The notes under the pieces are model-generated. The model saw nothing but the letters and a program-made list of their open reading frames with translations, was not told where the DNA came from and made no database searches. Position numbers and translations under genes: made by a program. From Bacteroidia bacterium (GTDB lineage Bacteria; Bacteroidota; Bacteroidia; UKL13-3), in NCBI GenBank assembly GCA_023151275.1, contig JAKLJI010000032.1, forward strand, positions 1 through 34,876: a stretch of 34,876 nucleotides of DNA. Reading direction: 5' to 3'. Positions 17,701-23,717 of this stretch are shown here, in pieces (position 1 is the stretch's first letter; each line of letters begins with the position of its first letter).

Positions 17701-17914
17701 TGCTGTAAGCTTGATGTTTGAGGCCAAGGAGGGAGTTTCTCAGGTTGAGTTAAAAGATATCCGTGGACGAGTTGTAAAAGGTTTAGAAGCTAAAACAACT
17801 GAAGGTCTAAATACCATTCAGCTAAACGATTTGGATGGCTTTGAACCTGGTGTTTACTTCGTTTCTATTCAACAAGATGGAAAGGTAACAACCTTGAAAT
17901 TGATTAAAAATTAA
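11705..17914 (+). CDS. Giant secreted beta-helix protein with T9SS type A sorting domain
   Basis: The 2069-residue product begins with an N-region of about 12 residues and a hydrophobic signal peptide ending near AKAQP (about residue 31). Two Asn/Thr/Ser/Gly-rich parallel beta-helix modules occupy about 60-905 and 1059-1735. Each ends in a DIGxxEF motif (DIGAFEF, DIGSHEF). An Ig-like domain (about 914-1030) separates them. A PVTLLSFKG...LNWITGSEQNNKGF domain (about 1884-1985) precedes the C-terminal T9SS sorting domain (about 1988-2069: LFPNPAST, ending GVYFVSIQQDGKVTTLKLIKN split by one strand). It should be exported by Sec, then T9SS, and anchored on or released from the cell surface. No catalytic residues were recognised; adhesion or carbohydrate binding is plausible. 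Short DNA repeats inside reflect the repeated protein. Confidence 0.9.
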   Translation: MENYYNSKLSKALFSLLVFASMLMNLAKAQPISGTKTICVSGCDYPSISSAVAALNANGVGTGGATFNIAAGYSEALTAPLVMTATGTAATPIIFQKSGTGANPLITAYEGIKLASSTDSLDVMWAFVGSDFVTISEIDLLESATNTTPTMMMEVGYGFYKGNAFDGCNNNTIQNCTITLNRDNFVAAAAGPRQNGSGSVAIEFINSLRTSVGTALAISAVSGASSNNKIYGNTIQNCHFGITLSGFAAPSPYTLADQNNEIGGNTVGTGNNIVNFGGGATSTNACGAMLINNQWSFSIQRNLVNNNNGTGLNHGGSNRGIWLFNSSAGASATIKHNRISIAAGTNTGSITWCLDLEMATSGANGNTINIDSNEFINCTNTSASTVAFTAIWLNTAATNVNVRGNRIYGFTYLGTGTSQCILSQLACGNLNISNNIIDSVTLGGTTGSGTHHNIGVTSAPSVSLNIRDNIVTRTTLNTTGTGTKTLYGIYYTGATPVNNFIGNTVDSITRNGTSGGTTIGIYQVGGTNGTSTTTVRRNKISNFSITGTGTGSTMYGIQVSTGTIIVDSNEIFNLNIAKTTASGALYGIYDISSPTNEQFNVNRVYNLNNIGTGLVYGIYAFTTTGVRTVAGNTIYNLTGNSTTIGILMTSSSPTITRNKLYSISTLGTNGMAVGIRISSVGTSGFSNVAYNLISGLSSPFYSGASDGIRGIDLTTTTATSSSNVYYNTIYLDANQSGANFSSSGLFFTTNATATTATLNLRNNIIINNSVPAGTGVSSALRFSSATNSNYGSLSNNNLFYAGPISNSNLLYFDGTNRDSTLTQFKNRLAPREGSSLRENITFQNIHPDSSNYLIPAPLVPTQLESGATAISGFTGDYASLTSRASFPLSGQVNGGGSAPDIGAFEFDGIPVDLTPPTITYTNLLNTLATSNRVLTNFATITDASKVDTSLANRPRLYFKKSTDANDISGWKYVSASNTTSPFSFTIDYTLLSSGSVSPADTIEYFVVAQDMATIPNVGINNGNFTLAPSSVALGATVFPILAPVNRYNIAQPLPTTVTVGTGGTYTTFTGTGGLFEAINNNVLGGNTTVTVISDIVEPGTFALNGSGFGGFNLSIEGSPIQTYQISGAAAGPGLIRLSNVRGLKIDGGPSKSLRFSNNSTSGPVFHFQNDCLRDTLINLQILGNNTTTGNILIGQTTGTLGNDSLFITQCYFKDSFSIPTTHINSSGSVGGPNSFNVITNNEFVNFSANAINVTANGNGDKWVIQGNSSYQTASRATAISVILVQTGNGHLIRKNSIGGAAVDRSGVPFTNTSSYIRGIEISGQTGEASLIDSNYFSNIVTTSSAGVFGVYINSGNVNVNANIFGGQANTWDTIQNGYDNGIIAVIGGTTVNITNNLIGNVRYIKSSGDRTAGILVSGALNGLVIRENTIRDIFHGGTGTTTTSFRPTGIIVTGGITNSIISQNTISNINSTNTGTAAYVVSGICLSSTAIANTVVSRNRISDIGTRGIGTGTSAPTAYGIQIISQGAGNSYHNNQISMGNNTSGQTIAMGIRDESTSTLAWYFNNTIFMNGNVNGGANNSYGIFRNSTSNMVLRNNLIVNQRTTSGTGFGFATGAASASGITTATSNYNLFVVNDTARVSEFPTGVAYGVSAYNNQLYAPGYNTNWIELTSKIPAQDLFVDTLTGNLNINTNQPVSWYANGKGIAIPGYSGDFNAASGVRSVAIAAGPVDIGSHEFTTTALPPLAEINKLPALGDSTSYFFANRLLAKSVWNSGSIPSTTSLRFYSGEVPANIPSGASRMHAYYTIDNGSASNYQSTLTLMYDSSMLGNVALASRAQVARYVGTGTNWFRYTTGMVNINLALVSASNVMNEGIFALTDTASNPLPVTLLSFKGMAIGKDASLNWITGSEQNNKGFYLERSLDGKEFKQIAFIKGIGTTQRNQSYSYLDKEVFATTSNWYYRLNQVDFDGTNAYSSIILVSSKSAPNSEIQLFPNPASTAVSLMFEAKEGVSQVELKDIRGRVVKGLEAKTTEGLNTIQLNDLDGFEPGVYFVSIQQDGKVTTLKLIKN

Positions 17915-17935
17915 TTGGAGTAAATGCTCCCCTCA

Positions 17936-17970
17936 AAAGGCCTGCTTGAGAAATCAAGCGGGCCTTTTTT
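17936..17970 (+). terminator. Rho-independent terminator after the beta-helix gene
   Basis: A 14-base-pair stem (17936-17949 with 17954-17967, one G-U pair) closes a GAAA tetraloop and runs into a T tract ending at 17970. It lies 22 bases after the stop codon. The A-rich left flank makes it partly usable from the other strand too, but no minus-strand gene ends here. It separates the beta-helix gene from the glycan operon. Confidence 0.9.
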
Positions 17971-18177
17971 GTATTGAGGGATAGATCTTACCTAGTGCTT
18001 AGGGACTCCATTTACCCATTGCGAGTAAATGACCTAAAAAGTTTGATTGAATTTCTAGATATATCAGTTGGCTTATTCGAAGTTGAGGAGTAAAGGATTG
18101 ATCAGCAAATTATCTTATTTCAACTTTGGCGTTTCAGGTATTTTGGTATGAATTCATGCAATTTCCCTTGAATCCTG

Positions 18178-18185
18178 CATATTTG
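18178..18185 (+). promoter_or_regulatory. Possible -7 box of the cutC-led operon
   Basis: CATATTTG matches seven of eight positions of TAnnTTTG and ends 4 bases before the cutC ATG at 18190. If real, the transcript would be nearly leaderless. No convincing -33 TTTG at the usual distance was found. The rest of the 275-base gap from 17915 holds only the terminator. Confidence 0.3.
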
Positions 18186-18189
18186 GCAA

Positions 18190-18936
18190 ATGCGAGAATC
18201 CACGAATTCAATTTTACTGGAGGTTTGTGCAGCCACTGTTCATTCGTTAATAGCGGCAGAAGAAGGTGGTGCACACCGAATTGAGCTATGTGAGGCCTTA
18301 GAAATTGGAGGAACTACTCCTTCTCCCGGACTTTTTCTTCAAGCAAAACGCTGGTCTAAGCTGCCAATTTTTGTTTTGATTCGTCCCGGCACCCGCGATT
18401 TTTGCTATACACCCATTCAAAAACAGCAGATATTAGAAGATATACGATTCTTTCGTGACAACGGAGCCGATGGAATTGTTTCCGGTGCTTTAGTTCCGGA
18501 TGGATCGCCTGACCTTCCCTTTTTGGAGCAGTTAGTTCATGCTTCCGGAGAATTGCCCTTTACCTTTCACCGTGCAGCAGACCACTTTTCAACACCAGTT
18601 CAAAGTTTGATTCAACTGCGGGATTTAGGTGTTAGACGTGTGCTAAGCTCGGGTGGAAAGGCCAAAGCTATTGATGCATTGGATACACTAGTGGATTGGC
18701 AAAGTAAGCTTGGTTCTGAAATGATTGTTCTTGCAGGTGGGGGCGTTGAACCAAAGGATGCGCCTGCATTTGCAAAGGCCGGAATCAGGGAGGTGCATGG
18801 CTCTTTTCGGAAGATAGAAAATGGTCCCATGGATTTTCGTCCAGACATCCCTCGCTTTGGGGACGATTTTTTCCATCGCTCTGAAACTCTTACCGATTCG
18901 GTAAGAGAGTTTATCACTTTAAGCAAATTGAAATGA
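18190..18936 (+). CDS. cutC: CutC-family TIM-barrel protein
   Basis: The 248-residue protein matches CutC along its length: LEVCAAT at the start, GGAHRIELCEAL..GGTTPSPG, LIRPGTRDF.Y, GADGIVSGAL..DGSPD, TFHRAAD (usually HRAFD), VLSSGG and LAGGGV. It has no signal peptide, so it is cytoplasmic. CutC is annotated as a copper homeostasis protein from older E. coli genetics, but that role is weakly supported and the fold is that of an enzyme. Its stop overlaps the start of the beta-mannosidase gene by 4 bases (ATGA), which implies translational coupling. I infer a role linked to glycan breakdown more than to copper here. Confidence 0.88.
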   Translation: MRESTNSILLEVCAATVHSLIAAEEGGAHRIELCEALEIGGTTPSPGLFLQAKRWSKLPIFVLIRPGTRDFCYTPIQKQQILEDIRFFRDNGADGIVSGALVPDGSPDLPFLEQLVHASGELPFTFHRAADHFSTPVQSLIQLRDLGVRRVLSSGGKAKAIDALDTLVDWQSKLGSEMIVLAGGGVEPKDAPAFAKAGIREVHGSFRKIENGPMDFRPDIPRFGDDFFHRSETLTDSVREFITLSKLK

Positions 18937-21449
18937 AAATTAGAAATACGGTCCTTGCAGGTATTGTTTTTTGCATGGCACTTGCCAACCTGTCTGCTCA
19001 GCAAGTAGTGCCGTTGAATTGGCAATTGAGGCCTATGTTTGATTCAACCTGGTCAATTGCTGCAAAAGTTCCTGGATCAGTGTATGTCGATTTACGATTT
19101 GCGGAAAAAATTCCTGACCCCTATTTCGGAACAAATGAAAACAAGGTGACTTGGGTAGATACTTCAAGTTGGGAATATTCCACTGAAATTGAATTGACCA
19201 AAGAACAGGTTGCCAATCCTTTGGCCCGACTCGTTTTTGAAGGGCTGGATACCTATGCCGAAATTTGGTTGAATGATTCAAAATTGGGCGATTGTGATAA
19301 TATGTTCAGGGCCTGGACTTTCTTGGTAAAAGGTAGATTAAAGGAAGGTCGCAATACACTTAAAGTACGCTTTTTACCAGCATCACGTATCGCAAAATCT
19401 GCTTATGATAAACTTTCTTCCAAATTGCCAATCGACGAACGTGTAATTCCCCGCAAGGCCCAATACCAGTTTGGTTGGGATTGGGGGCCTAAACTAATTG
19501 GGGCAGGGATTTATAAGCCTGTATATTTCTCCTTTCCTCAGAAAATTGAATTTCGCTATTCAAGCATTCGAACCAAAAGCATTGAAAACAATACGGCTAA
19601 AATGGAACTCGAATTGCATGTTCAGGCTTCACGGAAAATGAAGCTAAATGTGAAGTTACAAGAGCTTTCAAAATTGTTTAGATTAACTAACCTATCGTGG
19701 GCAGTAAATAAAGGCTTGAATAAAATCCTTATTCGGTTTGAAGTTCCAAATCCTCAACTCTGGTGGCCGCATGATTATGGAACTCCTTATTTGTATACCG
19801 CCCAATTGCTTCTTGAGCAAGAATCAAACCTGCTGCACCAATCAACTACTAAATTTGGGATAAGGCAGGTGGCCTTGCAACGGCAAAAAGATTTGAGCGG
19901 GGAAAGCTTTTTGTTTCTGGTGAATGGAAAAAGGGTATTTGCCAAAGGTGCAAATTACATTCCCATGGACGCAATGCCGGGAACTGTTTCAGAACAAAAA
20001 CAACGGGAGCTTCTTCTCAAAACCAGAAACGCCAACATGAACATGATTCGGGTTTGGGGTGGAGGAATGTATGAATCGGACAGGTTTTACGAGCTTTGCG
20101 ATAGCCTTGGAATTTTGGTTTGGCAAGACTTTATGTTCGCATGTAGTTTTTATCCCGGTGATACTTCATTTGTAAAACAAGTTGAACAGGAAATAAAATA
20201 CCAAGTTCAGCGACTTAAAGGTCATCCCTCATTGGTTTTATGGTGCGGAAACAATGAAGTGGACGAAGCTTGGTTCAACTGGGGTTATCAGAAATCTTAT
20301 GGCTATTCCCAACTAGATTCAATTCGGATTCGAAAAGAATACGAAAAAGTATTCCATCAACTTATCCCGGGAATGCTAAATCAACTCGATCCAACCCGAC
20401 CTTACCATGCATCATCGCCCTTGTTTGGCTGGGGAAGAAAGGAAAGTATGACCCACGGAGATGCCCATTACTGGGGCGTTTGGTGGGGTGAAGAACCTTT
20501 TGAAAAGTACCTCGAAAAGGTGCCTCGGTTCATGAGTGAATATGGTTTTCAAGCATTGCCAAATCGCGAAACCATGGCTGAAATGGGTGCGCTTTCTAAA
20601 CCAGTAACCGATTCTGTTTGGAAGCAGCATCAAAAGCATTCTCGCGGATTTGAACTTATCGAACAAGCTATGAAGCGCTATGCCTTTGTGCCCAATCACA
20701 TTGACGATTATGCCTATCTCTCACAGCATCTTCAAGCAAAGGCTTACAAAATGGCGGTTGAAGCGCATCGACGCGCAAAACCTTATTGCATGGGTACCTT
20801 GGTTTGGCAGTTGAACGATTGCTGGCCTGTGGTGTCTTGGTCGGTACTGGATTATAATCTGCGCACTAAAGCGTCCTATCATCAACTCAAAACAAGTTAC
20901 CAACCTATTGCCTTAAGTGTTTCCATAAAAGATAGCGCTATACTTTGCTATGTATTGAATGATGCTCAAATGTTGGGTGCAGATACCTTGACATGGAGCT
21001 TAAAATCATTGAGTGGCGTTGATTTACGCCAGGGCATTCGCCCTTTTAACCTGATTCAGGATTCATCTCAGGTGGTATTAAAACTTCCATTGTCTGATTT
21101 GGAAGGATTTAGGAAAGAGGAAGTGTATTTTCAATGCAGTATTAAGAATCAAACTGAAACCCTTTTGTTAAGTCCGGAAATGGATATCAACTGGCCCACT
21201 ACACCCATTCTGGTGAATTGGAAACAACAAGGCAAATCCTGGTTTATTGAGCTTGAATCTACCGGCTTGCAAAAAGGGGTAATGCTGCGCGCCGAAATAC
21301 CTGGAGAATTCAGTGAAAACTATTTTGATTTACTTCCCAACGAACATAAAGTAATTCGCTTTGATGCAGAAAATGAGGATAGCCTTAAATTGCACTTTCG
21401 AAGTCTGAATATGTTATACAATCAACATAAAAACAATGCACAGAATTAA
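18933..21449 (+). CDS. Secreted/periplasmic beta-mannosidase (GH2)
   Basis: The 838-residue enzyme carries a signal peptide (MKIRNTVLAGIVFCMALANLSAQ). It has the GH2 order: jelly-roll sugar-binding domain (PGSVYVDLR, TYAEIWLND), Ig-like domain (PQLWWPHDYG at about 275) and TIM barrel. The acid/base is E442 in LWCGNNE and the nucleophile E536 in FMSEYGFQ. MIRVWGGGMYE and DFMFACSFYP (both about 370-410) are beta-mannosidase hallmarks. It should release mannose from the non-reducing end of beta-mannosides, including Man-beta-1,4-GlcNAc of the N-glycan core. Length is typical. It overlaps cutC by 4 bases and the GH20 gene by 14 bases. Confidence 0.93.
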   Translation: MKIRNTVLAGIVFCMALANLSAQQVVPLNWQLRPMFDSTWSIAAKVPGSVYVDLRFAEKIPDPYFGTNENKVTWVDTSSWEYSTEIELTKEQVANPLARLVFEGLDTYAEIWLNDSKLGDCDNMFRAWTFLVKGRLKEGRNTLKVRFLPASRIAKSAYDKLSSKLPIDERVIPRKAQYQFGWDWGPKLIGAGIYKPVYFSFPQKIEFRYSSIRTKSIENNTAKMELELHVQASRKMKLNVKLQELSKLFRLTNLSWAVNKGLNKILIRFEVPNPQLWWPHDYGTPYLYTAQLLLEQESNLLHQSTTKFGIRQVALQRQKDLSGESFLFLVNGKRVFAKGANYIPMDAMPGTVSEQKQRELLLKTRNANMNMIRVWGGGMYESDRFYELCDSLGILVWQDFMFACSFYPGDTSFVKQVEQEIKYQVQRLKGHPSLVLWCGNNEVDEAWFNWGYQKSYGYSQLDSIRIRKEYEKVFHQLIPGMLNQLDPTRPYHASSPLFGWGRKESMTHGDAHYWGVWWGEEPFEKYLEKVPRFMSEYGFQALPNRETMAEMGALSKPVTDSVWKQHQKHSRGFELIEQAMKRYAFVPNHIDDYAYLSQHLQAKAYKMAVEAHRRAKPYCMGTLVWQLNDCWPVVSWSVLDYNLRTKASYHQLKTSYQPIALSVSIKDSAILCYVLNDAQMLGADTLTWSLKSLSGVDLRQGIRPFNLIQDSSQVVLKLPLSDLEGFRKEEVYFQCSIKNQTETLLLSPEMDINWPTTPILVNWKQQGKSWFIELESTGLQKGVMLRAEIPGEFSENYFDLLPNEHKVIRFDAENEDSLKLHFRSLNMLYNQHKNNAQN

Positions 21450-23709
21450 AAAAACTATTGCACTACTAGGTTTCTTGTTGCTACAAATACAGTTTTCTCA
21501 TGCCCAGTTTTCAAGTGGGATAATTCCAAAACCTCAATTTGAAAAACCTGGAAAGGGTTATTTTCAAGTTAACTCATCCTTGCAAATTCAATACCTTCAA
21601 AAGCAAAAACAGGTTGCTGCCTCAGCACAATTTCTTAAGCAATTTTTTCATGAGGCAACGGGTTTTCATGTGCCAATTAAACCGGTTCAAAAGGCAAGTA
21701 CTGGATCTGTTTTTTTAGTGCTTGATGCATTCCCGGATTCTTTAGGTTTGGAAGTGTATTCTCTTTTAGTGAATGATAAGGGTGTTTTAATTCGTGCTAA
21801 AACTCCGGTCGGTTTAATTCATGGCATTCAAAGTTTACGCCAACTTATGCCAATCCAAATTGAAAACAGGTCAGTAAAACATCCCCTTCAATTTACTATT
21901 CCTGCTACACAGATTCTCGACTTTCCTTCCTTTCGCTGGCGAGGTCTGCAGTTGGATTGTTGCCGTCATTTTATGAGCAAGGAGTTTGTATTGCGCTATA
22001 TCGACTTGCTTTCGTTTTATAAACTCAATAAGTTTCATTGGCACTTAACAGAAGACCAGGGTTGGAGAATTGAAATCAAAGCATTTCCATTGCTTACTCA
22101 AATCGGCTCAAAAAGGGTAGAACAGGATGGTTCTGAATATGGTGGTTATTATACTCAGGAACAAATTCGTGAAGTAGTGGCTTATGCCAAGGCCCGCCAT
22201 ATCGAAATTATTCCTGAGATTGAAATGCCTGGCCATGCCCAAGCTGCATTAGCGGCATATCCAAATTTATCATGTACCGGCCAACCCTTACAGGTTGCAA
22301 ATACCTGGGGTGTATTTAAAGACATTTATTGCCCGGGAAAAGAAGAAACCTTTCATTTTATTGAGGCAGTGCTTGAAGAGGTGGTCGCACTTTTTCCGGG
22401 TGAATACGTGCATATTGGAGGCGATGAAGCTCCAAAGTTTAGGTGGGAAAATTGCCAACATTGCCAGACCCGCATGCGGGATGAAAAACTGAAGGATGCG
22501 CATGAACTCCAAAGCTATTTTATTAAACGTGTAGGAACTTTTCTTACCAATCGCGGAAAGCGCATGATTGGTTGGGATGAAATTCTGGAGGGTGGACTTG
22601 CTCCTCAGGCTACAGTTCAATCCTGGAGAGGATTACAAGGTGCAATTGATGCTGCAAAGTCTGGCCATGATGCCATTGTTTCACCAACCTCTCATCTGTA
22701 TTTTGATTATGGATTGAAGTCGATAGACCTCGAAAAAGTGTATGGTTTTGAGCCCATTCCTGCTGAATTGAACTCCTTTGAAGCAGGGTTTATCTTGGGA
22801 GGAGAATGCAATATGTGGACAGAAAAAGCACCGCAAGAGCTTGTAGATTCAAAGGTATTTCCACGAATGCTTGCCATGTCGGAAGTGCTTTGGACCTACA
22901 AAAAAAGACCTGATTTTAATGCCTTCAAATCACGTTTGAAATTGCATTATCCCCGCATGGATGCCATGCAAATTCATTACGGTTATGAAAAGCAACCCAT
23001 ACGTTTTGAATCTGAAATCCTTGCCGATAAAAATGCAATTCGGATGAAAATACTTGCCGAACCACAAGAATTGAAGGTGAATTATACTCTCAATGGTTCG
23101 GCCCCAACTCCCATGTCCGCTGTTTATATGGAGCCACTACTCATTCAAACCAGCACTCAGTTAAATGCTCGTGCATTCTTGGGTGATAATCCGAATGCTG
23201 AATTGTTTAGTAGAACAATTCACTTGCACGATGGCTTAAAAGTAAACTATGAACTAAATCAATCCCCATCACAGTTCTATGCAGGTAATGGGGTTAAATC
23301 GCTTCAAGATGGACAACGTGGTTCAATTGATTTTCACGATGGATTGTGGTTGGGTTGGCAAGACGGTAATCCTGAACTGAAAATAGATTTAGGTAAGCCG
23401 GTAGCCTTGAAAAGGGTAGTTGCAGGGGCCTTACAAAGTATTCCATCCTGGATTTTCTTTCCAGAGAAATTGGAACTTGAGGCCTCTAATGATGGTGTGA
23501 ATTTCTCGCAAATTGCTTACCTCTATTGTGCCGATTATAACCATCCTGAACAAACCCGTACCAAAGATTTGGAACTCAGAATTTTGGAGCCAAAGCCATA
23601 TCGATATTACCGTCTAAAGGCAATTCGACTTGATAAATGTCCGAATTGGCATGATGCTGCAGGAAGCAAAACCTGGTTGTTTTTAGATGAGCTAATGATT
23701 TTTGAATAA
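21436..23709 (+). CDS. Beta-N-acetylhexosaminidase (GH20)
   Basis: The 757-residue protein has a signal peptide (about residues 1-24, ending SHAQF). It then has a GH20 N-terminal domain, including GLIHGIQSLRQL, and a TIM barrel. The catalytic pair D330-E331 lies in HIGGDEAPK, for substrate-assisted hydrolysis of terminal beta-GlcNAc/GalNAc. WHLTEDQGWRIEIK (about 199-212) and IPEIEMPGHAQA are further family landmarks. A chitobiase-like C-terminal domain begins near 545, and an F5/8-type (discoidin-like) carbohydrate-binding domain occupies about 620-757. It acts in the periplasm or at the surface. It starts within the last codons of the beta-mannosidase gene, so the two are translated together. 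Confidence 0.93.
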   Translation: MHRIKKTIALLGFLLLQIQFSHAQFSSGIIPKPQFEKPGKGYFQVNSSLQIQYLQKQKQVAASAQFLKQFFHEATGFHVPIKPVQKASTGSVFLVLDAFPDSLGLEVYSLLVNDKGVLIRAKTPVGLIHGIQSLRQLMPIQIENRSVKHPLQFTIPATQILDFPSFRWRGLQLDCCRHFMSKEFVLRYIDLLSFYKLNKFHWHLTEDQGWRIEIKAFPLLTQIGSKRVEQDGSEYGGYYTQEQIREVVAYAKARHIEIIPEIEMPGHAQAALAAYPNLSCTGQPLQVANTWGVFKDIYCPGKEETFHFIEAVLEEVVALFPGEYVHIGGDEAPKFRWENCQHCQTRMRDEKLKDAHELQSYFIKRVGTFLTNRGKRMIGWDEILEGGLAPQATVQSWRGLQGAIDAAKSGHDAIVSPTSHLYFDYGLKSIDLEKVYGFEPIPAELNSFEAGFILGGECNMWTEKAPQELVDSKVFPRMLAMSEVLWTYKKRPDFNAFKSRLKLHYPRMDAMQIHYGYEKQPIRFESEILADKNAIRMKILAEPQELKVNYTLNGSAPTPMSAVYMEPLLIQTSTQLNARAFLGDNPNAELFSRTIHLHDGLKVNYELNQSPSQFYAGNGVKSLQDGQRGSIDFHDGLWLGWQDGNPELKIDLGKPVALKRVVAGALQSIPSWIFFPEKLELEASNDGVNFSQIAYLYCADYNHPEQTRTKDLELRILEPKPYRYYRLKAIRLDKCPNWHDAAGSKTWLFLDELMIFE

Positions 23710-23717
23710 AGAATAGT

